From: Cytophagales bacterium
GTDB taxonomy: Bacteria > Bacteroidota > Bacteroidia > Cytophagales > JAPOQI01
Reading direction: 5' to 3'
DNA: 32,511 nt
Assembly (NCBI GenBank): GCA_026710765.1
Contig: JAPOQI010000088.1
Location: 1 to 32,511, forward strand
The notes under the pieces are model-generated. The model made no database searches. It had not been told where the DNA came from and saw nothing but the letters and a program-made list of their open reading frames with translations. The position numbers and the translations under genes were made by a program. Below, piece by piece: positions 9,371 through 18,538 of this stretch. Every line of letters begins with the position of its first letter. Within the stretch, counting starts at the first letter, position 1.

Positions 9371-10210
9371 CTATATGCTGAGGCGGAGAAAGTCCAGGAT
9401 GCGGATATTTCCGCCTACCTTTTTTATATGCTCTGCCACACTCAGGCTATTATCTTTAACAAAGACCTGTTGAAGTAGAACCTTATCCTTGAAGAATTTT
9501 TTGACCCGTCCTTGGGCTATTTTGTCCAATATGTTTTCAGGTTTTCCCTCCTGGCGAGCACGTTCTTTTCCTATCTCCAATTCCTTCTCTACCACCTTAG
9601 GATCCACCTTATCTTCTGAAATCGCAATGGGTTCCATAGCCGCTACCTGCATAGCAATGTCTAAACCCAACTCCTCAATCTTCTCATCACCCCGTTCCGA
9701 CAAAGCTACCAAAACACCTAATTTATCGCCCGCATGAATATAAGGAACCACACGTCCACCCGGTGCATGCAATCGCTTGTATGCACCTATATCTATCTTT
9801 TCTCCCACCTTAGCTACCAGATGGGATATTTTTTCCTCCACAAGAATTCCTTCAGGTAGTTTCAAAGCCTTAAGGGATTCCGTATCCCTGGGTTTCTCTT
9901 CTGCGGCAATACGAAGGATTTGCTGTGCGGTCTGTCGAAATTCCTCATTTCTGGCTACAAAATCGGTTTCAGATGTCAGGCTCAGCAATACAGCTTCCTC
10001 AGGGGAATCCGAACTAAGAGTCGCACATACCACACCCTCCGTGTTTTCCCTACCTGAGCGAAGTTTATACAATTTCTCCCCACGCTTTCTAAGAATTTCT
10101 ATAGCTTTTTGAATATCCCCTCCCGATTTGGCAAGCGCTTTTTTACAATCCATCATGCCGGCACCCGTTTCTTGACGGAGGGTCTGGACCTCCTTAGCCG
10201 TAATGCTCAT
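9371..10210 (-). CDS. tsf: Translation elongation factor Ts
   Basis: VQTLRQETGAGMMDCKKALAKSGGDIQKAIEILRKRGEK canonical N-terminus; follows rpsB. Confidence 0.97.
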   Translation of the reverse strand: MSITAKEVQTLRQETGAGMMDCKKALAKSGGDIQKAIEILRKRGEKLYKLRSGRENTEGVVCATLSSDSPEEAVLLSLTSETDFVARNEEFRQTAQQILRIAAEEKPRDTESLKALKLPEGILVEEKISHLVAKVGEKIDIGAYKRLHAPGGRVVPYIHAGDKLGVLVALSERGDEKIEELGLDIAMQVAAMEPIAISEDKVDPKVVEKELEIGKERARQEGKPENILDKIAQGRVKKFFKDKVLLQQVFVKDNSLSVAEHIKKVGGNIRILDFLRLSI

Positions 10211-10214
10211 ATAC

Positions 10215-11249
10215 TCAGGCTTTGTGTTTTCCCTTTCCCGCAGCAGGTTCTGCTGCTTTTTTAGCCTTTACCTTAGTCTTTCCAGACTTTGATGCTGTCG
10301 TTTTTCGCGGGGCTTTCTTTAGCACCTTTTCTGTCTTTGAATCATCTGGACTAGCCGTTTTAGTCGTTGAGGCACTTTGTTTTTTCGTGGGTGCTGACTT
10401 CTGGGTAGCTTTCTTGGGACCTGCCTGGGTGGTTTTCTTAACCTTTTTTTCGGCTACAGAGGAGGGTTCTTTTTTCTCTTCTTGGGAAGAAGATTTAGGA
10501 TCTTGTGTCTCGGTATGGGGTGTAGCTTCTTCAACCGAGGTGGATGGCGTTGAGGCTTCTTCTGTTGTCTGAGCTCTCTTTTCAATACCCCGTTCTATGG
10601 CTTCCGTCACCCGCTTTAAGATAGCCCGAATAGATGAATATGAATCATCATTGGATGGAATAGGATAATCTACCACCTTAGGATTTGCATTCGTATCCAC
10701 CATGGCAAAGATGGGAATATTCAATTTTCTAGCCTCTTTTACCGCAATATGTTCTTTATTAATATCCACAATAAAAACCGCGGCGGGGAGCCTATTCAGG
10801 TCAGAAATCCCTTCCAGAAACTTCTCACGTTTAGATTTTTGAAATTTCATTTTAAGACGTTCCTTCTTAGCCATATTTTGATAAGCATCCCCTTTCATAA
10901 GCTTATCCATAGATTGTATTCTCCGCAAGGATCTACGCATGGTACTAAAATTGGTCAGCATGCCCCCCAGCCAACGTTCTTGGACATAAGGCATTCGTAC
11001 CCTTCGGGCCTCGTTAGCAATGAGTGTCTTGGCCTGCACCTTGGTTCCTACAAATAAAATTTTCCGACCCAGGCGTGCCAAGACAGTTAGCTCTTGACAA
11101 ACTTTGTCTAATATTTTGTCCGTCTTTTGTACGTCAATAATGTGAATTCCCCCCTTAGACATGAAAATATAAGGGGCCATAGACGGATTCCATCTGCGGG
11201 TCAAATGACCCAAATGAACGCCAGACTGTATCAAGTCCTGATATCCCAT
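10215..11249 (-). CDS. rpsB: 30S ribosomal protein S2 with long Lys/Ala/Thr/Ser-rich C-terminal extension
   Basis: GVHLGHLTRRWNPSMAPYIF, ERWLGGMLTNF, PIPSNDDSYSSIRAI; ordinary S2 core ends near residue 227 of 344. Confidence 0.97.
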   Translation of the reverse strand: MGYQDLIQSGVHLGHLTRRWNPSMAPYIFMSKGGIHIIDVQKTDKILDKVCQELTVLARLGRKILFVGTKVQAKTLIANEARRVRMPYVQERWLGGMLTNFSTMRRSLRRIQSMDKLMKGDAYQNMAKKERLKMKFQKSKREKFLEGISDLNRLPAAVFIVDINKEHIAVKEARKLNIPIFAMVDTNANPKVVDYPIPSNDDSYSSIRAILKRVTEAIERGIEKRAQTTEEASTPSTSVEEATPHTETQDPKSSSQEEKKEPSSVAEKKVKKTTQAGPKKATQKSAPTKKQSASTTKTASPDDSKTEKVLKKAPRKTTASKSGKTKVKAKKAAEPAAGKGKHKA

Positions 11250-11252
11250 GAA

Positions 11253-11654
11253 CTATCGCTTGCTAAACTGAAACTTACGTCGGGCCTTGCGTCGACCATA
11301 TTTTTTTCTCTCTACCATACGAGGATCCCGTGTAACCCATCCCGCTTCCTTCAAAGGAGGTCTATTCTCCACATCTACCTGACACAATGCCCGAACCAAA
11401 GCCAGACGAATGGACTCAGCCTGAGCCTTGAAACCACCCCCATGTACATTCACCCGAAGATCATAATGTGTTCGCTTACGAAGAAGACTTAAGGGTTGTA
11501 GAACCACAATCTGAAGGACATCATAAGGGAAATAATCTTTCAGATCTCGCCCATTCAACAGTACCTTACCCTTTCCTGGGGATAGATAAAGACGTGCCAC
11601 CGAAGTCTTTCTGCGCCCCACGGCATGTATAACCTGATCAGGAACGGTCGTCAT
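11253..11654 (-). CDS. rpsI: 30S ribosomal protein S9
   Basis: AVGRRKTSVARLYL and terminal RRKARRKFQFSKR; overlaps rplM stop. Confidence 0.97.
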   Translation of the reverse strand: MTTVPDQVIHAVGRRKTSVARLYLSPGKGKVLLNGRDLKDYFPYDVLQIVVLQPLSLLRKRTHYDLRVNVHGGGFKAQAESIRLALVRALCQVDVENRPPLKEAGWVTRDPRMVERKKYGRRKARRKFQFSKR

Positions 11655-12096
11655 GAACAGGAAGAGTTTGAGGGTTCTGGGCTTCGTGAGGATGTTTATC
11701 TCCTACGTAGACATGTAGAAGGGTATATTGTTTTCTTCCCATACGGGTTTTGGGTAGCATGCGTCTCACGGCTTGTTCCAGTATTCTATGAGGGACCCTT
11801 TTATAAAGGGTATAGGGTGTATCTTCCCGTTGACCTCCAGGATAGCCTGTATGACGTATATATCGTTTTTCTCTAAATTTCTTCCCTGTCAACCGAACCC
11901 GTTCGGCATTCACAACGACGACATGATCTCCACATAAGAGATTAGAGGCATATTTAGGTTTGTGTTTTCCCATCAAAATAGTAGCCAATTGACTAGCGAG
12001 CCGACCCAAAATCCGATCCCGTGCATCTACAACCCACCAAAGCCTATCTACCTCATTAGCATTAAAAACCTCGGTCCGATTACTCAGTACATCCAT
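11638..12096 (-). CDS. rplM: 50S ribosomal protein L13
   Basis: WWVVDARDRILGRLASQLATILMGKHKPKY; RHTGYPGG. ORF track begins at a TTG at 12102; the ATG at 12096 (MDVLSNRTEVF) is the more likely start. Confidence 0.96.
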   Translation of the reverse strand: MDVLSNRTEVFNANEVDRLWWVVDARDRILGRLASQLATILMGKHKPKYASNLLCGDHVVVVNAERVRLTGKKFREKRYIRHTGYPGGQREDTPYTLYKRVPHRILEQAVRRMLPKTRMGRKQYTLLHVYVGDKHPHEAQNPQTLPVHDDRS

Positions 12097-12133
12097 CAAC
12101 AAATTCTTTCACCCCAATTCCAAAACATTGTCG

Positions 12134-12190
12134 TAGCTCCTACAAACCATGCAGGAGGCACAAAGATATAAAGATAGTTTGTATCTCCTT
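12134..12190 (-). ncRNA. Candidate structured 5' leader of rplM (ribosomal-protein leader-like) with two alternative hairpins
   Basis: On the minus-strand RNA: stem A pairs 12178-12189 with 12153-12164 (11 of 12 positions pair, one G-U, loop 13 nt). Stem B pairs 12150-12157 with 12137-12144 (8 bp including one G-U, loop UGGUU). They share 12153-12157 and so cannot coexist. Confidence 0.5.
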
Positions 12191-12208
12191 GCTTTTTCAA
12201 GAATTCTT

Positions 12209-12239
12209 TAAAGATAAAATTCCTTTTTCAAAAATCCAA
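12209..12239 (-). promoter_or_regulatory. Bacteroidota-type promoter candidate for rplM-rpsI-rpsB-tsf
   Basis: Minus strand TTGG-N19-TATCTTTA, close to the TTG / TAnnTTTG (-33/-7) consensus, placed just upstream of the structured leader. Confidence 0.4.
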
Positions 12240-12264
12240 GCCATACCCCATAGCTTTTGTATAA

Positions 12265-14745
12265 CTAAATCCATTTTTTCCAAGTCTTCTTCCCAAACCA
12301 TCCCAATCCACAAGCTATAATCAAAAGAATCAAGACAAGATAATTGAAGAAAAGGGATACCCGATTGCTCGCCTCATATACATTCCCTTTGATGCGAAAA
12401 GAAAGTCTATGATACCCACCCGGAACAAGTACAGCCCGAAGAAGATAGTTGACCCGAAATACAGGAACCTCCTTTTCATCTATATATGCCCGCCATTCCG
12501 GATAAAAAATCTCGGAAAAAACAGCAAGACCCATATGATTTGAAGGCACCTCAGCCTCATAAGAAATTTCATTGACCCCATAATTGACTACTTTTAAGAC
12601 CCCCGTAGTATCCCAAGGAATAGCTGATAATGGATACTTGGTGGTATCCACAACCACTTCCCCAGGACGCAAATCTGCAAGTGCACGTATCTCTTCCTCA
12701 GGACCCCTAACAAGATGTAAAGAAGAGGCCCACCACGCATTTCCCAAGGCATTCTCATTGATAAATACATCCGAAGCCTTATGTCCCCGAAGGAGATAAC
12801 GAGCATTCAACATGTTCAGGACAGAAAATTCTGTTCCGGAAGATTTTCCTGACAATATCTGTTCCCGAATCGGATTCAAATGATATTCAATAAGATCTTG
12901 ATATCGTCTGAGCTTGGCAGGATGATATCCACCTATGGAACGATGATAATAAGAGGTTTGGGAATTGGTAAAAGGATTAGGTAGAAAAAAGGTCCGGGCA
13001 TAAGGCACCGTATCTGAAAGAATACGTTTATCTGCTTCGCTGGATTTATAAAGATGGGTATACGCATCCTTTTGATACATATCTGAATTCAAATAACGTA
13101 GATTGACGCCAATCATGTCGGCCAAACAAAGGGCTGCAAGAATCACTAAGCCCCCCCAAACGGGAATCTTTTTTAGATATAAAAGAGAAAAAACTATCCC
13201 CAATCCAAGTAAAAACCCAAGCCCCCTAAGTGCATCCGAATCCAAACGAGACTGCCTATCCATACGTAAAGCCTCCAAAAACCAGTCTGGATAACCTGCC
13301 CGCAGTAAAGATCCATCCATTTGCGAACGATAAGTCCCCATACCCGAAAAAAGCCAACACAAAAGAAAAAATCCTCCCAACATTAAGACCGCCTTCAAGA
13401 AATTTCTAAAATCTTTCCTAGAAAAACCCGTCCGAAATACAGCCTCCAAACCCAAGCTACCCCATAAAATCAAAGATAAAATAGGTACTACCAGCGCAAA
13501 GCCAACACTCCTAAACTTATCGTATCCAGGTAAATGATCAAACAAGATATCGCTAAACCAAGGGACATGCTTTCCCCAAGAAATCAAGAGAAAAAATAGA
13601 AAACTGCTCAACAACCAAATCGTGTGTGGAGAACGACATGTCCACCCTGCCCATATGGCAAGAAGGACTGCCAAGACCCCCGCATAATAAGGGGTTGTGA
13701 TGGGTTGCTGACCCCAATACAAAGGCAGTTGAGAGAGAACTTGCGCGATCTGCCGATCTGGGAAGCCTTTGTCTCTAAAAGCCCGAGCTGTATGGGAAGA
13801 AGAAGGCAAACTTTCTCGGGAAGCCCCTCCATAAAAATTAGGGATAAGAAGGGTAAGGGGTTCCCACAAGCTATAACTATATTGAAAAGCATATTCTTTA
13901 TCTAGTCCTTGTTTTTTTTCTCCACTTCGGGGAGATAGGATTCGTTCTCCTCGGATGGTGTGTTGACTATGTTCATATACGGTAGCCAGGGGTGCAAAAA
14001 GTGCCCCCACACTTATAATGACAATCCCACACGTAATCCCAGAAGCCCGAATAAATAAAATCCAAGACCGTTCACGACAGGTCTGATAAACTTGAAAACA
14101 AAGATAAATCACAGCTATAAGGAGTGTGTAATAGCTAATCTGAAAGTGGTTGCTCTTGATTTGCCAGGCCAAGCCTAAGAGAAGAACCATAGAACCCCAT
14201 CCATATCTTCGGTGACCATAGACCAGATGTAGACCCGAAAGAATCAGGGGTAAATAAGCGATCGCAGCTAAACGAGCGTTATGACCCGCTATAAATCCCA
14301 CCGTGTGATAGGAGCTAAAAGAAAAAATCAAAGCCCCCAAGACAGCTATTTCCCATCGTATCCCAAGGCTAAGACATAGAATATAGGTGCATAACATGCA
14401 TGTAAAGAAAATCCATGTTGGGTGTGGCAAGCCGAAGGAAAAAATCTGCTGTAAGGTACTTATCACGGGTGTACTCCAAGGAACACTAATCAAATAAGTA
14501 GGCATTCCACCGAAGATATAGGGGGTCCACAAGGGGGGATTCTCGGCTTTTCCTTCTTCCAATATCTTTCGGGAAGTACCTACGTGTTGTGCAATATCGG
14601 GTTGGTGGAGGGTTTTCCGTTCAAATACGATGGGATAAAAATAACAAGCCGTGAGTATCCAGAAGAACCCTATAACGGCTGCATGGGGAAGACAAAACCT
14701 AGCAAAGCGGTTTAAACTATTTATCAACTCGTCCCTCGTAGCCAT
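12265..14745 (-). CDS. YfhO-like multi-pass membrane protein
   Basis: 826 aa with many TM segments; C-terminal 'FSEIFYPEWRAYIDEKEVPVFRVNYLLRAVLVPGGYHRLSFRIKGNVYEASNRVSLFF' typical of YfhO family. Confidence 0.85.
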   Translation of the reverse strand: MATRDELINSLNRFARFCLPHAAVIGFFWILTACYFYPIVFERKTLHQPDIAQHVGTSRKILEEGKAENPPLWTPYIFGGMPTYLISVPWSTPVISTLQQIFSFGLPHPTWIFFTCMLCTYILCLSLGIRWEIAVLGALIFSFSSYHTVGFIAGHNARLAAIAYLPLILSGLHLVYGHRRYGWGSMVLLLGLAWQIKSNHFQISYYTLLIAVIYLCFQVYQTCRERSWILFIRASGITCGIVIISVGALFAPLATVYEHSQHTIRGERILSPRSGEKKQGLDKEYAFQYSYSLWEPLTLLIPNFYGGASRESLPSSSHTARAFRDKGFPDRQIAQVLSQLPLYWGQQPITTPYYAGVLAVLLAIWAGWTCRSPHTIWLLSSFLFFLLISWGKHVPWFSDILFDHLPGYDKFRSVGFALVVPILSLILWGSLGLEAVFRTGFSRKDFRNFLKAVLMLGGFFLLCWLFSGMGTYRSQMDGSLLRAGYPDWFLEALRMDRQSRLDSDALRGLGFLLGLGIVFSLLYLKKIPVWGGLVILAALCLADMIGVNLRYLNSDMYQKDAYTHLYKSSEADKRILSDTVPYARTFFLPNPFTNSQTSYYHRSIGGYHPAKLRRYQDLIEYHLNPIREQILSGKSSGTEFSVLNMLNARYLLRGHKASDVFINENALGNAWWASSLHLVRGPEEEIRALADLRPGEVVVDTTKYPLSAIPWDTTGVLKVVNYGVNEISYEAEVPSNHMGLAVFSEIFYPEWRAYIDEKEVPVFRVNYLLRAVLVPGGYHRLSFRIKGNVYEASNRVSLFFNYLVLILLIIACGLGWFGKKTWKKWI

Positions 14746-14776
14746 ATTCTGATCATAATACAGCAGAATCTCCCAC

Positions 14777-15712
14777 CTATACCCCCAATACCTCTTCCAC
14801 AGAGGACCGAACAGAACTGCAAATCTTATCTAGGGTAAGATCATTCACACTCTCTCCAAAAGGTTCTTCCACCTCTTCTGCGATCATTTCCAAACCTGCC
14901 AAAATATAAAAAACCAGACAGGTACCTAGCACGGTCCACAGATGCAAGTGGATCACGAGTTCCAAGGGGACCAGGAGGGAATAAACAAAGATAAATTTTT
15001 TGATATATGAACTATAAGAGTAGGGAATAGGGGTATTCTTAATACGTTCGCAAGCACCTAGGTGATCCATAAATCCCTTGACCTCTTTATCCAAAATGAT
15101 GGCGTGTTCGGGTGGGATGTCTCTATTTTCAAAGAGTAAGCCTATTTTTTCGTATATCAGGGACCCAATCATGTTGGGTTTGTTTTTGCTATCATAGACC
15201 CTCTTTCGGACCGCCTTGTCTTCAAAGATAAGTTCTTCCATATCCACACCCTTTCTGAGATGTCCTTTAAGGGAGTACGCAAAATTACAAATCATTCGTC
15301 CAAAAAAACGGCGCTCCTCGTGATCTCGTAGGGGGACAAAAGCGTTCATTTTGGCAGCCAAGGCTCGGGAATCATTCAATAACTGTCCCCATATTTTTCG
15401 TCCCTCCCACCACTTATCATAAGCCGTATTCGCCCGAAAGACAAGTAAAAAACCCAGGATTAAACCCACAGATGAAAGAAAAATTTCAGTCCCTTCCACA
15501 TATTTGAACAAGACGGGGAATTTCTCAAATAGAAAATGCACCCCAATGGAATAGCCAACCATGAAGAGAATTAGCGGATATAATTCTGCTACCACATGGC
15601 GGGTGAGCCTTCTACGGCGATCAAACATGTTGAATATCAAGCCAAACCAAGCGTGGGGATTGTATGGCAAGGGGCTTTCCTCTTTTTTCTTCTTAGGGTT
15701 CAGTAAATTCAT
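14777..15712 (-). CDS. Bestrophin family protein (chloride-channel-like)
   Basis: FRANTAYDKWWEGRKIWGQLLNDSRALA; PFGESVNDLTLDKIC at the C-terminus. Confidence 0.9.
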   Translation of the reverse strand: MNLLNPKKKKEESPLPYNPHAWFGLIFNMFDRRRRLTRHVVAELYPLILFMVGYSIGVHFLFEKFPVLFKYVEGTEIFLSSVGLILGFLLVFRANTAYDKWWEGRKIWGQLLNDSRALAAKMNAFVPLRDHEERRFFGRMICNFAYSLKGHLRKGVDMEELIFEDKAVRKRVYDSKNKPNMIGSLIYEKIGLLFENRDIPPEHAIILDKEVKGFMDHLGACERIKNTPIPYSYSSYIKKFIFVYSLLVPLELVIHLHLWTVLGTCLVFYILAGLEMIAEEVEEPFGESVNDLTLDKICSSVRSSVEEVLGV

Positions 15713-15728
15713 GGCTTTGATTAAAATT

Positions 15729-17399
15729 TTAATTGCTCCTCAACGAGACGGTCTTAAGAAATAGGGGTGGGCTCGTTTTAACATTCTTGTCCTGCACAAA
15801 ATAACCTATTCTTTCAAATTGATAGTATTTGGGATGATCTTTGTCTGCTTCACCTATCTCTTCTCCTAGGACAGATTCAGCCCAGGCTTGAGAAAAAACC
15901 CTATCTTTTTCGGAAAAAGAAGAAGGACATTCTCGAACCCGAATGGGAATAGCCGTCTGCTTTTCTACCCAACTCAAAGTGCTCGCAACCTTCTTCTGAG
16001 AACCTACCAACCCCGATCTGGTCTTCGGATCATAGCTTGCCAATACCTCTATGACCTCCCCTAAATCATTGGTCAAATAATCGTGACAGCGAATAATGTA
16101 GGCATATTTAAGACGTACCTCCCTTCCGGGTGCCAGGCGATAAAAATCTGCTGGGGGATCTATCTTGAAATCTTTTTTATCAATCCATAAATGCTTGCCA
16201 AATCGAAGTTCTCGCCTGCCAGATTTGGGGTTTTCAGGATTATTGGGTCCCGAGAGGATTGGCAGATTGGAATCTGGGCTATCTGGATAATTGGTTAGGG
16301 TCAATTTCAGGGGATCCAGGACCACCATCCTTCGGGTTGCCACCCGATTTAGATGCTTCCGTGCCTGTGCATCCAATACCTCAGGGGATATAACTTGTTC
16401 TCGTCGGCTCAGGCCTATATTTCTAATGAAGTCCTTGAGAGATTCTGGAGAATAACCTCGGCGGCGGAGTCCTGATAGGGTATATACATGGGGATCATCC
16501 CATCCTTCAGCCTGACCCGAAGAAATCAGGGAGAGAATATCACGTTTGCTGGTCGCAAGTCCAGATAAATTTAGACGAGAGAATTCTATTTGACGAGATG
16601 GATACATATCTAGGGTCTGAATAAGCCATTCATACAAAGGACGATGGGGTTCAAATTCCATGGTACAAAGTGAGTGAGTAATCCTTTCCATGCTATCTGA
16701 GAGGCTGTGTGCAAAATCGTACATGGGATAGATACACCATTTTTTCTTAGATCTGAAGTGTTCCACATATTTGATTCGATATAAGGCGGGGTCACGCAAA
16801 TGCATGTTGGGAGAAGACATATCTATTTTAGCCCTCAGAACACTATGTCCTTCTGGATACTTCCCTTCCCGCATCGCCTGAAATTTTTCTAAGTTCTCAT
16901 CAATAGACCCATTCCGAAAAGGGCTCTCCTTACCCACAGATGTAGGCGTACCCTTATATCGCTTCGCAAAGTCTTCAGAACTATGCTCATCCACATAGGC
17001 CTTTCCTATTTTTATCAATTTGATGGCATGTTCATAGAGTTTTTCAAAATACTCAGACGTGAAACTAATTTTATCTATCTCGTATCCCAACCAGTCAATA
17101 TCCTCTTGAATAGCCTGTACAAAATCGTGGCTCTCCTTGACAGGATCTGTATCATCAAAGCGAATATGGCATGTACCCCCAAAAGCAAGTGCTAGTTCAA
17201 AATTTAAGAAGATAGCTTTGAGATGTCCTAGGTGTAAGTAGCCATTAGGTTCGGGTGGGAAACGGAGTCGGGGTCTTTGATCGGAAGATAGATCCCGTTT
17301 TAGACGCTGATAGATAAAGCTTTTCGTGAAGGGGTCTTTTGGACTCAGAATCACATTCCCACTCTTTTTTTTCTCCACAAAGCCACGATCATCCCGCAT
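15729..17399 (-). CDS. glnS: Glutamine--tRNA ligase
   Basis: RFPPEPNGYLHLGHLKAIFLNFELA, SRLNLSGLATSKRDI (KMSKS-like region context), RFDDTDP. Confidence 0.93.
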   Translation of the reverse strand: MRDDRGFVEKKKSGNVILSPKDPFTKSFIYQRLKRDLSSDQRPRLRFPPEPNGYLHLGHLKAIFLNFELALAFGGTCHIRFDDTDPVKESHDFVQAIQEDIDWLGYEIDKISFTSEYFEKLYEHAIKLIKIGKAYVDEHSSEDFAKRYKGTPTSVGKESPFRNGSIDENLEKFQAMREGKYPEGHSVLRAKIDMSSPNMHLRDPALYRIKYVEHFRSKKKWCIYPMYDFAHSLSDSMERITHSLCTMEFEPHRPLYEWLIQTLDMYPSRQIEFSRLNLSGLATSKRDILSLISSGQAEGWDDPHVYTLSGLRRRGYSPESLKDFIRNIGLSRREQVISPEVLDAQARKHLNRVATRRMVVLDPLKLTLTNYPDSPDSNLPILSGPNNPENPKSGRRELRFGKHLWIDKKDFKIDPPADFYRLAPGREVRLKYAYIIRCHDYLTNDLGEVIEVLASYDPKTRSGLVGSQKKVASTLSWVEKQTAIPIRVRECPSSFSEKDRVFSQAWAESVLGEEIGEADKDHPKYYQFERIGYFVQDKNVKTSPPLFLKTVSLRSN

Positions 17400-17439
17400 A
17401 GATTGGTGAATTTAGATAGTCTTCTCGGAAAATCCAAAT

Positions 17440-18375
17440 TCAAGTTGTTGAGGGCTTCTGGGGTTCATGGACTATGCCTCGTACATGTAAGTGATGCCCC
17501 ACTTGTTCTTTACCCTGTTCATGTTCAAAACCTATAATCTGCTTTCGGTACTTGCACAACTGACAATTCATATTTCCATTTCCTTCCCGTGTCTCTTCCA
17601 GACGTTCATCAAAAGCCTTTAAGACCAATTCATCATCCCCAAAGGCATCTGCACAAAGGATCCGAGGAAAAGATAACACCTTATGAGCTTCCGCATAAAT
17701 CCTATCCAAGAGAATTCCTGTGAAGAAAAAAAATGGGATCAATACAAATCGTCGAAAAGAAAGGCCTGAAAGTAAATCTATGGTCTGAGCCACAGAAGGA
17801 GGAGTTGTTCCACTATATGCCACTACACCAAATCCAAAACCCATTCCCTCCCAAAGCATACGCATCATCTTCTGCACATCTGAATTGGCATCTGGATCCG
17901 TTGTCCCCCGACCCACCACAATTAAACAGGTCTCTTGATAAGGAACCTCCTCCACCGATGTCTGAACCTCCCGAATTCGTTGGGCAGCTAGTTCCAATAA
18001 AAAAGAACTCAGTCCTAAGGGTCTTCCCATGCGAATTTCTAGATCCTCATATTCTGCTTGCAACGTATTCATCTCATAAGGAATATCATTCTTAGCGTGT
18101 GAGCCTGCAAAAAGAATAATGGGTAAGGCATAAATTTTGCGGATACCCTGCTTGTAAAGTTTGGCTACGGCTACCGAGTATGTGGGTTGATTGAACTCAA
18201 GAAATCCATAATCCACCACATAACGATCCTCATAGCGTAGCTTCATCTTTTCGGCTAATTGTTGAAATTCTTCTAAGCCTTCTTTTTTTCGGGTTCCGTG
18301 GCCACATAGTAATATCGCCTCTTTCGGATGAGAAAAACCCTTAGCTGCCTGCCGATTGCCCTGCTGTGTTTTCAC
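17440..18375 (-). CDS. CbiX-type sirohydrochlorin cobaltochelatase/ferrochelatase with C-terminal Cys/His-rich tail
   Basis: AILLCGHGTRKKEGLEEFQQLA and duplicated second domain (CLIVVGRGTTDPDANSDVQKMMRML); tail MNCQLCKYRKQIIGFEHEQGKEQVGHHLHVRG as in long CbiX forms. Confidence 0.85.
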   Translation of the reverse strand: MKTQQGNRQAAKGFSHPKEAILLCGHGTRKKEGLEEFQQLAEKMKLRYEDRYVVDYGFLEFNQPTYSVAVAKLYKQGIRKIYALPIILFAGSHAKNDIPYEMNTLQAEYEDLEIRMGRPLGLSSFLLELAAQRIREVQTSVEEVPYQETCLIVVGRGTTDPDANSDVQKMMRMLWEGMGFGFGVVAYSGTTPPSVAQTIDLLSGLSFRRFVLIPFFFFTGILLDRIYAEAHKVLSFPRILCADAFGDDELVLKAFDERLEETREGNGNMNCQLCKYRKQIIGFEHEQGKEQVGHHLHVRGIVHEPQKPSTT

Positions 18376-18538
18376 AATTCTTTTTGAAATCCAAAGTCTA
18401 ATCTGGAGATGTCAAAACAGAAATATTTAGACAAAGACAGAATTTACACAAAAAATCAGATAAATTTATAGATATTCATCAAACACACGATGATATAATA
18501 AGTTTTCCTGTTTGGTAGATTTTTTCGTTAAGGAATAG

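Noticed and set aside
18494-18499. TATAAT on + strand upstream of the amine oxidase gene
   Set aside because: At 17-18 bp spacing the -35 position reads GATATT/AGATAT, a poor match, and the region is AT-rich, so chance is likely.
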